From Nonomuraea sp. NEAU-A123 (GTDB lineage Bacteria; Actinomycetota; Actinomycetes; Streptosporangiales; Streptosporangiaceae), in contig NZ_JAHFZZ010000010.1 in assembly GCF_018603905.1 (NCBI RefSeq), positions 306,086 to 370,085 of the forward strand: a DNA stretch of 64,000 nucleotides. The letters are read 5' to 3'. The notes beneath the pieces are model-generated. The model was not told where the DNA came from. It did no database searches and worked only from the letters and a program-made list of their open reading frames with translations. Below are positions 32,773-41,273 of the stretch, piece after piece. Position numbers and translations under genes: made by a program. Each line of letters starts with the position of its first letter. Positions within the stretch are counted from its first letter, which is position 1.

Positions 32773-33702
32773 TCAGATATTAGAGATCAGCGCGGTAATG
32801 TGAACAAGATGCTGCGTAGCCATGAACGCCCTGTAAGGCCGGCGTTGTTGATCAGGTCCGCCTCTCGCGGCTGAGCGGCCCGCCACGATCACCGCCACCG
32901 TGCCCGCGATCACGGCCAGGCAGACACCGGCGAGCGGCACGCCGAGGAACCCGACGACCGCGCCGAACGCGGCGGCCAGCGTGAGCGCGGCCACGTACAT
33001 GAGGTGCCGCGACATCCGCTCGCCGCAGGTCACGCCGATGGTGCGCCGGCCCGCCACGGCGTCTCCCGCGATGTCGGACAGATCCTTGGCCGGTATGCCC
33101 ACGAAGGTCATCCAACAGGTGGCGGCGATGGCGAACACGATCAGCCCCGTCGGCGTCGACGTGCTCTCGCCGCCGGTGGCCACGGTCAGCCCGCCCCAGT
33201 ACGACAACAGCCCTGACGTGCACAGCACCATGACGGTGCCCACGGAACCGCTCTTGAGATGGAACGGCGGAGCCGAGTACAGGTAGCCGAGCACCAGGTT
33301 GATCCCGATGATCCAGGTCAGTTCGTGGGGCAGGCCGGCGGTGGCGGCGATCGAGAGGCCGGCCACGAAGGCGGCGACGGTCGCCGCGCTCAGCGGGTCG
33401 AGGTCACCGCGGGCGATCGGCCGGCGGGACCCGTTGACCCGGTCCTCCGTGACGTCGGTGACGCCGTTCAACAGGTAGATGGCGAAGATCGACAGAACCC
33501 AGGCAGCGGCTCCCTGCAGCACTTTCGCCGGCTCCGGCGCGGCCGAGACCGGGACGGCGAGCGCGGCTCCGGTCATGAAGCGAAGGGTGGAGACAGCGAG
33601 TACGGCAGGGCGGGCCTCGACGAAGCACAGCCGGAGCATCCGCGCACTGGATCGCAGGGCGGTGGCGCCTGGCGCTTGATTGGACACCGATAAGCTGACC
33701 AT
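32773..33702 (-). CDS. UbiA-family prenyltransferase
   Basis: This 309-aa membrane protein has about eight hydrophobic helices and both Asp-rich motifs of the UbiA family: NGVTDVTEDRVNGSRRPIA (79-97; the first motif is NxxxDxxxD) and KDLSDIAGD (206-214). Such enzymes transfer an isoprenyl chain to an aromatic or quinone acceptor, or cyclise terpenes. No prenyl-diphosphate synthase is in the window, so the prenyl donor must come from elsewhere. Its linkage to a two-component system rather than to the PKS operon leaves open whether it tailors the cluster product or makes a lipid quinone. Confidence 0.9.
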   Translation of the reverse strand: MVSLSVSNQAPGATALRSSARMLRLCFVEARPAVLAVSTLRFMTGAALAVPVSAAPEPAKVLQGAAAWVLSIFAIYLLNGVTDVTEDRVNGSRRPIARGDLDPLSAATVAAFVAGLSIAATAGLPHELTWIIGINLVLGYLYSAPPFHLKSGSVGTVMVLCTSGLLSYWGGLTVATGGESTSTPTGLIVFAIAATCWMTFVGIPAKDLSDIAGDAVAGRRTIGVTCGERMSRHLMYVAALTLAAAFGAVVGFLGVPLAGVCLAVIAGTVAVIVAGRSAARGGPDQQRRPYRAFMATQHLVHITALISNI

Positions 33703-33931
33703 GACCGGATTGTGACCCGTGGTAAGAGATCCGGTAAGGGCGGTATCCGAAAGTTGTAGTGGGCATTGGTACTTTAGATACCCCCCGTACTACTCTCGGC
33801 GATCCACCCCGAACTCCTGGGGATCCGCCTTGTCCGATCACCAGCGCCCTTATAGCTTGAGGTCGTCGGCGGGGGCAAGGAATGCATTTCCCGGCCGCAC
33901 CGGACTGATAATCCTCACGTTAGGTAATCTG
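33703..33931. promoter_or_regulatory. Divergent promoter region, UbiA operon / small SARP
   Basis: This 229-bp gap lies between divergent genes. It contains TACTTTAGATACC (about 33770-33783) with possible -10 character and an AT-rich block at 33850-33930 just before the SARP start. An in-frame extension of the SARP reads through it, but its residues look random and a start at 33932 is preferred. Confidence 0.5.
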
Positions 33932-34681
33932 ATGCCGGATTTCAAGCTGCTGGGGCCGATGGAGATGGTCGACGACCGCGGCATCTCCCATATCCCGGCG
34001 GGCCCGAAGGTCCGGCAGGTGCTCGCGTTACTCGCGCTCAATGCCGGAAAGATCGTGGACGTCGATCTCTTCATCCGCGAATTGTGGAGCGAGCACGAAC
34101 CGAAAGACGCCGTCAAGACGCTGCAGACGCACATTTACCACCTCCGCCGAATTCTGCTGAGAATGGGCCCGGCCGTGGCCCAGCTCGTCACCACCCGGGC
34201 CCCCGGCTACGTGCTGCGCGCCGACCCGGAGCGGGTGGACGCGCTCGTCTTCCCCCGCCTCGTCGAGCGGGCCGCCGCCCACCACCGGGCGGGCGACCAC
34301 GAGGCCGCCGACCTGGTCCTTCGGAAAGCGCTGTCCATGTGGTCCGGTCCCCCGCTGGCGGACGTGCCGCGCGGAGCGGTGCTCGGCCCGCGCGCCATCG
34401 CCCTCGAGGAGCAGCGGCTGCGGGCGGTGGAGATGCACCTGGAGACCCGGATCCGGCTGGGCCTGCACGGCGAACTCATCGACGAACTCCGCGTCCTCGT
34501 GGCCGCCTATCCGTTGAACGAGAACTTCCATACCCAGCTCATCACGGCACTCGGCCGCGCGGGCCGGCGCGCCGATGCCTGGCGCGCCTATGAAGGGCTG
34601 CGCGCGCTGCTGGAAGCCGAGCTGGGCGTGGAGCCCGCCTTCGACCTCCAAAACCTCCATTTGGCCAAAAAGGAAGTGTGA
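33932..34681 (+). CDS. Small SARP-family transcriptional activator
   Basis: This 249-aa protein has the classic small-SARP layout without an ATPase: an OmpR-like winged helix (FKLLGPMEMVDDRG, LQTHIYHLRRILLRMGPAVA, TTRAPGYVLRADPERVDAL) and a bacterial transcriptional activation domain to the C terminus (LITALGRAGRRADAWRAYEGLRALLEAELGVEP). Small SARPs such as RedD and ActII-ORF4 activate pathway promoters through direct repeats near the -35. The stop overlaps the ATG of the next gene (TGATG), coupling it to the isopropylmalate synthase homologue. It is the second SARP in the cluster. Confidence 0.93.
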   Translation: MPDFKLLGPMEMVDDRGISHIPAGPKVRQVLALLALNAGKIVDVDLFIRELWSEHEPKDAVKTLQTHIYHLRRILLRMGPAVAQLVTTRAPGYVLRADPERVDALVFPRLVERAAAHHRAGDHEAADLVLRKALSMWSGPPLADVPRGAVLGPRAIALEEQRLRAVEMHLETRIRLGLHGELIDELRVLVAAYPLNENFHTQLITALGRAGRRADAWRAYEGLRALLEAELGVEPAFDLQNLHLAKKEV

Positions 34682-36525
34682 TGATGAAAGGCGTCGAGCG
34701 TTACGCCGGATTCACCCCCGTAGACCTGACCGACCGCACTTGGCCGAGCAATCGCATAGTGGCGGCACCCCGCTGGTTATCGACCGATCTTCGTGACGGC
34801 AACCAGTCGCTGGCCAACCCGATGACCCCTGAGCGGAAGCTCAAGATGTTCGACCTCCTGGTGGATATCGGGTACAAGGAGATCGAGGTCGGTTTTCCCG
34901 TCGCCAGCCAGAACGACCACGACTTCGTCCGCCTGCTGATCGAGCGCGACCGGATCCCCGACGACGTGCGGATCACGGTGCTCACGCAGGCCCGCGACGA
35001 GCTGATCGAGCGGACCGTGGAGTGCCTCGAAGGGGCGCCCCGGGCCATGATCCACGTCTACAACGCCACGTCGCCGCTGTTCAGGCGGGTGGTCTTCGAT
35101 ATGAGCCGCGCCGAGTGCAAGGACCTGGCCGTCCAGGGCACCCGCCTGATGATGAAGTACGCGGAGCGGACGCTGCGCGACTGCGATCTGGGCTACCAGT
35201 ACTCCCCCGAGCTGTTCAACGAGACGGAGCTCGACTTCTCCCTCGAGGTGTGCGAGGCCGTCATGGACGTCTGGCAGCCGGAGCGCGGGCGCGGGATCAT
35301 CCTCAACTTCCCGACCACGGTCGAGCGGTCGCTGCCCAACGTGTTCGCCGACCAGATCGAGTGGCTCGACCGCAACCTGTCGCGCCGCGAGCACGTCTGC
35401 CTGTCCGTCCACCCGCACAACGACCGCGGCACCGGAGTGGCCGCCGCCGAGCTGGCCCTGCTGGCGGGCGCCGAGCGGGTCGAGGGCTGCCTGTTCGGCA
35501 ACGGCGAGCGGGCCGGCAACGTCTGCCTGGTGACGCTGGGCATGAACATGTACACCCACGGGATCGACCCGGGCATCGACTTCTCCGACATCAACGCGAT
35601 CAGGCGCACGGTCGAGCTCTGCAACGAGCTGCCCGTGCATCCCCGGCATCCCTACGGCGGCGACCTGGTCTACACGGCCTTCTCCGGCTCGCACCAGGAC
35701 GCCATCAAGAAGGGCTTCGACGACCTGGAGCGCGCGGCCGGCGAGAGCGGCGCCGACGTCGCCGAGTTGCCGTGGCGCATGCCGTACCTGCCCGTCGACC
35801 CCAAGGACGTGGGCCGTACGTACGAGGCGGTCGTGCGGGTGAACAGCCAGTCCGGCAAGGGCGGCGTCGCCTACGTGATGAGCGCCTGGCACGGGCTCAA
35901 CCTGCCGCGCGGGATGCAGGCCGACCTGTCGGCCAAGGTCCAGGCGCGGGCCGACGTGATGGGCGGCGAGCTGTCGCCGAGCCGGATCGGGGCCATCTTC
36001 CGCTCGGAGTACCTGCTCCGCGGCGACCCGTCGGAGCCCCTGTCCATGGGACAGGAGCCGGTGACGGCGGCGCTGTACATCGACGGGCGGTTCGACGTCG
36101 GCGGCGACCGGGCGGACGCCTGCCGCGCGCTCGGCTCGGTGCTGGAGCCTTGGGGCATCCAGGTCCGCGTCGTGCACCGGACCGGCCGCCCGCTCGACCA
36201 CGAGCAGCCCGGCGGACCCGGCGACCGCTCGGGCGACGAGACGGTGATCTACGCCGAGTGCCGGATGGGCGGCGCCGTCGCCTGGGGCGCCGGCATCGAC
36301 AAGGACATCGCCACGGCCGCCTACTCGGCCGTCCGCGCGGCCCGCGCCCGCCTCACCAAGAACGAGCCCAACCTGCGTATCACCGAACGACGCACCGAAA
36401 TGGAGACCCGCGATGCTGAAGAGAATCCACCGGCAGCGCCCGCGCGGACCCCGCACCCGAGGCCGCATGGACCTGCGCACCCCGTCCGGCCGCAAGCTGC
36501 CCTTCTGACACCCAGCCGACTCTGA
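34681..36525 (+). CDS. leuA: 2-isopropylmalate synthase homologue (LeuA family)
   Basis: This protein of up to 614 aa has the DRE-TIM metallolyase signature STDLRDGNQSL, the metal-binding SVHPHNDRGTG, the GCLFGNGERAGNVCLVTLGMN loop and a C-terminal LeuA dimer/regulatory-like region (residues about 425-555). It condenses acetyl-CoA with an alpha-keto acid. In a cluster it could lengthen an alpha-keto or amino acid building block, perhaps for the ligase/carrier trio. The last 40 residues (Pro/Ala-rich) lack the coding bias of the rest and coincide with a small ORF in another frame, so the conserved protein ends near residue 575. An AGGA is 6 nt upstream of the ATG. Confidence 0.9.
   Translation: MMKGVERYAGFTPVDLTDRTWPSNRIVAAPRWLSTDLRDGNQSLANPMTPERKLKMFDLLVDIGYKEIEVGFPVASQNDHDFVRLLIERDRIPDDVRITVLTQARDELIERTVECLEGAPRAMIHVYNATSPLFRRVVFDMSRAECKDLAVQGTRLMMKYAERTLRDCDLGYQYSPELFNETELDFSLEVCEAVMDVWQPERGRGIILNFPTTVERSLPNVFADQIEWLDRNLSRREHVCLSVHPHNDRGTGVAAAELALLAGAERVEGCLFGNGERAGNVCLVTLGMNMYTHGIDPGIDFSDINAIRRTVELCNELPVHPRHPYGGDLVYTAFSGSHQDAIKKGFDDLERAAGESGADVAELPWRMPYLPVDPKDVGRTYEAVVRVNSQSGKGGVAYVMSAWHGLNLPRGMQADLSAKVQARADVMGGELSPSRIGAIFRSEYLLRGDPSEPLSMGQEPVTAALYIDGRFDVGGDRADACRALGSVLEPWGIQVRVVHRTGRPLDHEQPGGPGDRSGDETVIYAECRMGGAVAWGAGIDKDIATAAYSAVRAARARLTKNEPNLRITERRTEMETRDAEENPPAAPARTPHPRPHGPAHPVRPQAALLTPSRL
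36413..36508 (+). CDS. Candidate small basic peptide (31 aa) overlapping the leuA 3' end
   Basis: An ATG with GGAG 7 nt upstream opens a 31-codon frame starting MLKRIHRQRPRG and ending RTPSGRKLPF, then TGA. It is very basic (about 11 Arg/Lys). Its third codon positions are about 90 percent G/C, whereas the overlapping leuA tail is only about 62 percent G/C at third positions in the same interval. This bias is the main evidence that this frame, not the leuA tail, is translated. It could be a separate peptide or the true continuation of leuA after a frameshift. I know no homologue. Confidence 0.45.
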   Translation: MLKRIHRQRPRGPRTRGRMDLRTPSGRKLPF

Positions 36526-36552
36526 TCTCCAACCGACAAAGGGAGGCCGATC

Positions 36553-39381
36553 ATGGCCATAGACGAACGACGGGAGGGCCTGACCTCCCTGGAGGAACTG
36601 CTGACCGAGACGGTCGCGGGCAAGGGCAGGATCGCCATGGTGACCGGCGCGATCGCGACCGGCAAGAGCGAGCTGCTGTACGCGTTCTCCGAGCAGGCGT
36701 TCGAGCACGGCGCGTTACCGCTCACCGCCACGGGATCCCTGGCCGAGAGCGGCCTCCCGCTCGGCGTGCTGGCCCAACTGCTGCACAACGCGCCCCTGAC
36801 GGAGGAGCAGCGGGCCAGGACCATGAACCTGCTGCACGAGGGCATGAGCTCGCAGCTGTCGATCGACCCGCAGGCCGAGGCCATCGGCCACATGGACGTG
36901 CAGATCGTCGACGCCCTCTGCTCGGCCCTGCTCGAACTGTCCGAGCGCTGCCCGCTGGTGATCGCCGTAGACGACGTCCACCAGGCCGACCGCGCCTCGC
37001 AGCTCTGCCTGGCCTACCTGGCGCGGCGGGTCAAGTTCGCGCAGGTCATGCTGGTCTTCAGCGCGCCGGACCACAGCGCGCACGTCCAGACGCTCTTCCA
37101 CACCGAGGTGCTGCGGCAGCCGCACTGCCGGCCCATCCGGCTCACCCACCTGTCCGCCGAGGACGTGGCGCGCTGGGTGACCGGCCGGGCGGGCGCCGAG
37201 GCCGCCGACCGGTACGCGGCCGACTGCTACGCGCTGAGCGGCGGCAACCGGCTGCTGGTGAGCGCGCTCGTGGAGGACTTCCAGGCCACCGGCGCCCCCG
37301 GCGCGAGGTATGGCGAGGGCACAGTGGCCTGCCTGCGCCGTGCTGACCGCCGGATGACGGTCGTCGCCAGGGCGCTGGCCGTCCTGGGCGAACCCGCCTC
37401 GATCGGCCGGCTGCTCGGCGGCGGCGAGGCGGCGGTCATCAAGCTGCTGAGCAGCGGCGACGTAGCGGGCGCCGAGACCGCGGCGGGCCGGCTGCTGGGC
37501 GAGGGCGAGGCGGCGGTCGCCAAGGCGATCCAGGCGCTGACCGGCGCCGGCGTGCTGGCGCACGGCCACTTCCGCCACCCGGCGGCCAGGGCGGCCGTGC
37601 TCGCCGACCTCGACGCCGCCGAACGCATCGACCTGCACCGCCGGGCCGCCGAGCTGACGTACGAGAGCGGCGCCCCCGCCTCCGTCGTCGCCGAGCACCT
37701 CTTGCAGGCCAGCCACGCCGGCGACCCCTGGGCGATCTCGGTCCTGGAGGAGGCGGCGCGGCAGGCGCTGCGCGACGACGGCGTGGAGTCGGCCATCGAG
37801 TACCTCAAGCTCGCCTGGCGGGCCTGCGTGGACGAGCGGCGGCGGGCCAGGATCACCACCACGCTCGTACGGGCGGAGTGGCGGATCAACCCGAGCGCCC
37901 CCGCCACGCACCTGGCCGAGCTGACCGATGCCCTGCACAAGGGCTACCTGGGCGGCGGCGACACGGTGGTGCTGGCCAAGGCGCTGCTGTGGCACGGGCA
38001 CGTCGAGGACGCGAAGGACGTCCTGGCCCACCTCAACGAGCTGCCCGAGCTGGACCAGGAGACCGTGGCCGAACTGGCCGCGGCCCGCCCCTGGTTCCGC
38101 AGCCTGTACCCGTCGTTCCTGCCGCACCTGCCGAAGGTCAGCGGCGAGCAGGCGAGCAACGCCGCCTCGTCCGCCGGCGTCGGCCGCCGGATGGAGTCGG
38201 CGGGCCTGCTGGCCGGCGTCCTGACCCAGGGCCCCCGCGAGGAGACCGTGGCCACGGCCGAGCGGATCCTGCGCGGCTCCCGGCTGGACGAGATGACGAT
38301 GGACACGGTGGAGACGGCGCTGCTGGCTCTGACGTACACGGACCGGCCGGGCAAGGCGGCGCCGTGGTGCGACGCGTTCATCGACGAGGCGGCCTCGCGG
38401 CGCGCCCCGAGCCGGCAGGCCCGGCTGTCCGCCATCCGGGCGGAGATCGGCCTGCGCAGGGGCGACCTGGCGGCGGCGGCCTACGACGCCCAGCGGGCTC
38501 TGGAGATCATCCCGGCCACCAGCTGGGGCGTGGCCGTCGGCGGGCCGCTGGGCAGCCTGCTGCTGGCGGGCGCGGCGATGGGCCGGCTGGACGAGCACAT
38601 GCGGCTGTTCAACCACCCCGTGCCCGAGGCGATGCTGGAGACCAGGTTCGGGCTGCAGTACCTGCACGGCAAGGGCCGCTTCAACCTCATGGCGGGCCAG
38701 CCGCACCAGGCGCTGCGCGACTTCCAGCTCTGTGGTGAGCTCATGCGCAGGTGGGAGCTGGACGTGCCGGGGTTCATCGCCTGGCGTACGGACGCGGCCG
38801 AGACCCTGATCCGGCTGGGCGATCACGAGGAGGCGCGCCGCCTGATCGACGAGCAGCTCGCCCGGTGCGGGCAGCAGTCCCGGCGCGTGCAGGGCATCGC
38901 GATGCGCCTGCTGGCCGCCGTGAGCGAGACGCGGCACCGCCCGATGCTGCTGCGCAAGTCGGCCGACCTGCTCCAGTCGGGCGGCGACCGGTACGAGCTG
39001 GCCAGGGCGCTGTTCGACCTGACGGCGGCCTACCACGCCAACGGCGAGTACCGGCGGGCGGGCATGTTCGGCAGGCGGGCCCGGCTGCTCGCGGCGGAGT
39101 GCCAGGCCGAGCCGCTGACCCTGGCGCTCAACCGGGGCGGCAAGGACGACCAGGGCACGCCCGGCGTGACCGGGATCCTCAGCGACGCCGAGCGGCGCGT
39201 GGCGGCGCTGGCGGCCGAGGGCTACACCAACAGGGAGATCTCCGCCAAGCTGTTCATCACCGTGAGCACGGTGGAGCAGCACCTGACCCGGATCTACCGC
39301 AAGCTCAACGTCACCCGGCGCACCGAGCTGCCGGCCAGTCTCACAGGCGAGAACTCCATGCGGGCGCAGGTGTTCAGCTGA
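36553..39381 (+). CDS. LAL-family LuxR transcriptional regulator (large ATP-binding)
   Basis: This 942-aa LAL regulator has an N-terminal AAA ATPase with Walker A TGAIATGKSE (31-40) and Walker B PLVIAVDDVHQAD, a long alpha-helical repeat region and a C-terminal LuxR HTH (LSDAERRVAALAAEGYTNREISAKLFITVSTVEQHLTRIYRKL). LALs are common pathway-specific activators of polyketide clusters. A duplicated LLGGGEAAV / LLGEGEAAV segment near residues 294-330 suggests a local repeat expansion. It ends at a strong terminator shared with the opposite-strand genes. Confidence 0.93.
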   Translation: MAIDERREGLTSLEELLTETVAGKGRIAMVTGAIATGKSELLYAFSEQAFEHGALPLTATGSLAESGLPLGVLAQLLHNAPLTEEQRARTMNLLHEGMSSQLSIDPQAEAIGHMDVQIVDALCSALLELSERCPLVIAVDDVHQADRASQLCLAYLARRVKFAQVMLVFSAPDHSAHVQTLFHTEVLRQPHCRPIRLTHLSAEDVARWVTGRAGAEAADRYAADCYALSGGNRLLVSALVEDFQATGAPGARYGEGTVACLRRADRRMTVVARALAVLGEPASIGRLLGGGEAAVIKLLSSGDVAGAETAAGRLLGEGEAAVAKAIQALTGAGVLAHGHFRHPAARAAVLADLDAAERIDLHRRAAELTYESGAPASVVAEHLLQASHAGDPWAISVLEEAARQALRDDGVESAIEYLKLAWRACVDERRRARITTTLVRAEWRINPSAPATHLAELTDALHKGYLGGGDTVVLAKALLWHGHVEDAKDVLAHLNELPELDQETVAELAAARPWFRSLYPSFLPHLPKVSGEQASNAASSAGVGRRMESAGLLAGVLTQGPREETVATAERILRGSRLDEMTMDTVETALLALTYTDRPGKAAPWCDAFIDEAASRRAPSRQARLSAIRAEIGLRRGDLAAAAYDAQRALEIIPATSWGVAVGGPLGSLLLAGAAMGRLDEHMRLFNHPVPEAMLETRFGLQYLHGKGRFNLMAGQPHQALRDFQLCGELMRRWELDVPGFIAWRTDAAETLIRLGDHEEARRLIDEQLARCGQQSRRVQGIAMRLLAAVSETRHRPMLLRKSADLLQSGGDRYELARALFDLTAAYHANGEYRRAGMFGRRARLLAAECQAEPLTLALNRGGKDDQGTPGVTGILSDAERRVAALAAEGYTNREISAKLFITVSTVEQHLTRIYRKLNVTRRTELPASLTGENSMRAQVFS

Positions 39382-39389
39382 TGTGAAAG

Positions 39390-39422
39390 CCCCCGAAAGG
39401 CGCGTCACGCGCCTTTCGGGGG
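39390..39422. terminator. Bidirectional terminator, LAL regulator / DUF5988-like gene
   Basis: Perfect 14-bp arms CCCCCGAAAGGCGC (39390-39403) and GCGCCTTTCGGGGG (39409-39422) with a GTCAC loop start 8 bp after the LAL stop and end 5 bp before the stop of the convergent small gene. Confidence 0.92.
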
Positions 39423-39427
39423 TCGGT

Positions 39428-39637
39428 TCATTCGGCGATGGCGGTACGCATGAACCAGTGCAGGACCGGGACTTTCTCGCCATCGAGTTCCGTGCTCTGG
39501 CCCCGATGCCTGAAGTGCTCGTACCCGGCGCCGAGCGGCAGCTTGAACGTCTCGGCGACGGTGGGCACCCGCTGGACCCGCCGGTGAACCGGCAGGTAGG
39601 GCGGGCCGCCCTCCAGAAAGACTCTGATCAGGGACAT
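39428..39637 (-). CDS. Small DUF5988-like protein
   Basis: This 69-aa protein begins MSLIRVFLEGGPPYLPVHRR, contains KLPLGAGYEHFRHRG and ends VLHWFMRTAIAE. The pattern L-EGGP, R-V, GYEHF and W-RT-IAE is what I remember for the DUF5988 family of small actinobacterial proteins found in or near biosynthetic clusters; no function is known. The start at 39637 is the first ATG fitting that pattern and is preceded by AGGAGG. It follows the acyl-CoA carboxylase gene by 23 bp on the same strand, so they form an operon. Confidence 0.75.
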   Translation of the reverse strand: MSLIRVFLEGGPPYLPVHRRVQRVPTVAETFKLPLGAGYEHFRHRGQSTELDGEKVPVLHWFMRTAIAE

Positions 39638-39660
39638 GGTGGCGCCTCCTCTAATGGGCT

Positions 39661-41079
39661 TCACAGGGGGATATTCGAATGTCGTCCTCTCGTGTGCGGT
39701 GCGCGGGCGAGTGCCTCGGCGAGCCGGAACCGCGTGGTCGCGGGCGCGATGACCTCGTCGACCACGCCGAGCGACATCGCCCGTTCGACCCCGCCGGAGA
39801 TCCGCTGGTGCTCCTCGACCAGCCGGGCCAGCAGCTCGGGCCGGTCGGCCTCGGGGGCCGCGGCGAGTGCCTTCCTGTGCAGGATGCCGACCGCCGCCTC
39901 GGCTCCCATCACCGCCACCTCGGCGTCGGGCCAGGCGAAGACCGTCGTGGCGCCGAGGGAGCGGGAGTTCATGGCGATGTAGGCACCGCCGTACGACTTG
40001 CGGGTGATCAGGGTGACCCGGGGCACGACCGACTCGGCGAAGGCGTGCAGGAGCTTGGCGCCCCGCCTGACGACCCCGCCCCACTCCTGCCCGACTCCCG
40101 GCAGGTAGCCGGGCACGTCCACCAGGACGACGAGCGGGACGCCCAGCGAGTCGCACATGCGGACGAAACGCGAACTCTTCTCGGCCGACAGCGAGTCGAG
40201 GCAGCCGCCCTTGCGCAGGGGGTTGTTCGCCAGCAGGCCGACGGTCCGGCCGCCGAGGCGGCCGAGGCCGACCAGCATGTTCGGGGCCCAGCGGGGCTGG
40301 AGCTCCTCGAACACCGGCCCGCGCTCGTCGCGGTCCATGACGCCGTGCACGAGCGGCCGTACGTCGTAGGCGCGGCGCGGCGATTCGGGCAGCAGCGCGC
40401 CCAGGTCCTCCCAGTCCTGCAGCAGGTCGAGGTCGAAGCTGCCCGGGCGGGCGAAGAATCCGGTGAGCCGCCGGGCCCGCGCGTATGCCTCGTCCTCATT
40501 CCCGACGATGACGTGGGCGACCCCGGATTTGCCGCCATGGGCTTCTGGACCGCCGAGCCCGGCCATGTCGATTTTCTCGCCGGTGACGCTCCGCACGATA
40601 TCCGGACCGGTGACGAAGACCCGCCCGGAATCGGCCATGATCACGATATCGGTGAGCGCCGGGCCATAAGCAGCGGCACCCGCGGCGGGCCCGAGAATGA
40701 CTGAGATCTGCGGTATCACTCCAGAGGCCTTCGTCATGGCGGCGAACATCCGGCCCACGCCGTCCATCGATTCCACGCCGTCGGCGAGCCGGGCGCCGCC
40801 CGAATGCCATAACCCGATCACCGGGCAGCCGAGCCGCACGGCGGCCTCGATGGCGTCGACGATGTGGCGGGCGCCCGCCGCGCCCAGAGAGCCGCCCATC
40901 CGGGTGGCGTCGGTGCAGTAGGCCACGATGCGCGAGCCGTCGACCAGGCCGGATACAGCCAGGACACCGCTGTCGTCGGCATCGTGGAGCGGCACGAGAG
41001 AGCCGGGGTCCGCCAGCCGCGCGAGGCGGACGGACGGCGATCGGGTGTCTGCGGATTGCTCGACCAGAACAGTGGACAT
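39661..41079 (-). CDS. Acyl-CoA carboxylase beta (carboxyltransferase) subunit
   Basis: This 472-aa carboxyltransferase is of the PccB/AccD type, with paired crotonase-like domains: GGSLGAAGARHIVDAIEAAV, LWHSGGARLADGVESMDGVG (oxyanion glycines) and, in the second half, LVDVPGYLPGVGQEWGGVVRRGAKLLHAFAE, KSYGGAYIAMNSR and AVMGAEAAVGILHRK. It makes malonyl- or methylmalonyl-CoA together with a biotinylated alpha subunit, which is not in this window. The start at 41079 is chosen by an AGGGA 8 nt upstream; an ATG at 41151 would add 24 residues lacking family character. It supplies extender units to the PKS, by context. Confidence 0.93.
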   Translation of the reverse strand: MSTVLVEQSADTRSPSVRLARLADPGSLVPLHDADDSGVLAVSGLVDGSRIVAYCTDATRMGGSLGAAGARHIVDAIEAAVRLGCPVIGLWHSGGARLADGVESMDGVGRMFAAMTKASGVIPQISVILGPAAGAAAYGPALTDIVIMADSGRVFVTGPDIVRSVTGEKIDMAGLGGPEAHGGKSGVAHVIVGNEDEAYARARRLTGFFARPGSFDLDLLQDWEDLGALLPESPRRAYDVRPLVHGVMDRDERGPVFEELQPRWAPNMLVGLGRLGGRTVGLLANNPLRKGGCLDSLSAEKSSRFVRMCDSLGVPLVVLVDVPGYLPGVGQEWGGVVRRGAKLLHAFAESVVPRVTLITRKSYGGAYIAMNSRSLGATTVFAWPDAEVAVMGAEAAVGILHRKALAAAPEADRPELLARLVEEHQRISGGVERAMSLGVVDEVIAPATTRFRLAEALARAPHTRGRHSNIPL

Positions 41080-41273
41080 AGGCCATTTCCCTGCTGCCGT
41101 GAATCGACCAGGAGTAACGCCGAATTTGTCAAGGGCGCCGTTATCAGCCAACCCCTAGCTACTCCGTCAGCGGACGCCACACCACTGGCAACTTGTTGCC
41201 GCAACTTCTGCACGTTGACGCACGGCGGCGATTCACGCTGCCATGAAATGATCTCAACCCTGGAGGACGAACC
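41080..41273. promoter_or_regulatory. Divergent region, acyl-CoA carboxylase / GH92 mannosidase
   Basis: This 194-bp gap marks the likely right edge of the biosynthetic cluster. ACCCCTA at 41151-41157 is the reverse complement of the TAGGGGT core found upstream of SARP1 and of the aldo/keto reductase. It is followed, on the minus strand, by TTGACA, a good -35 candidate for the carboxylase promoter. Towards the right, TGGAGGA precedes the TTG start of the mannosidase. Confidence 0.5.
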
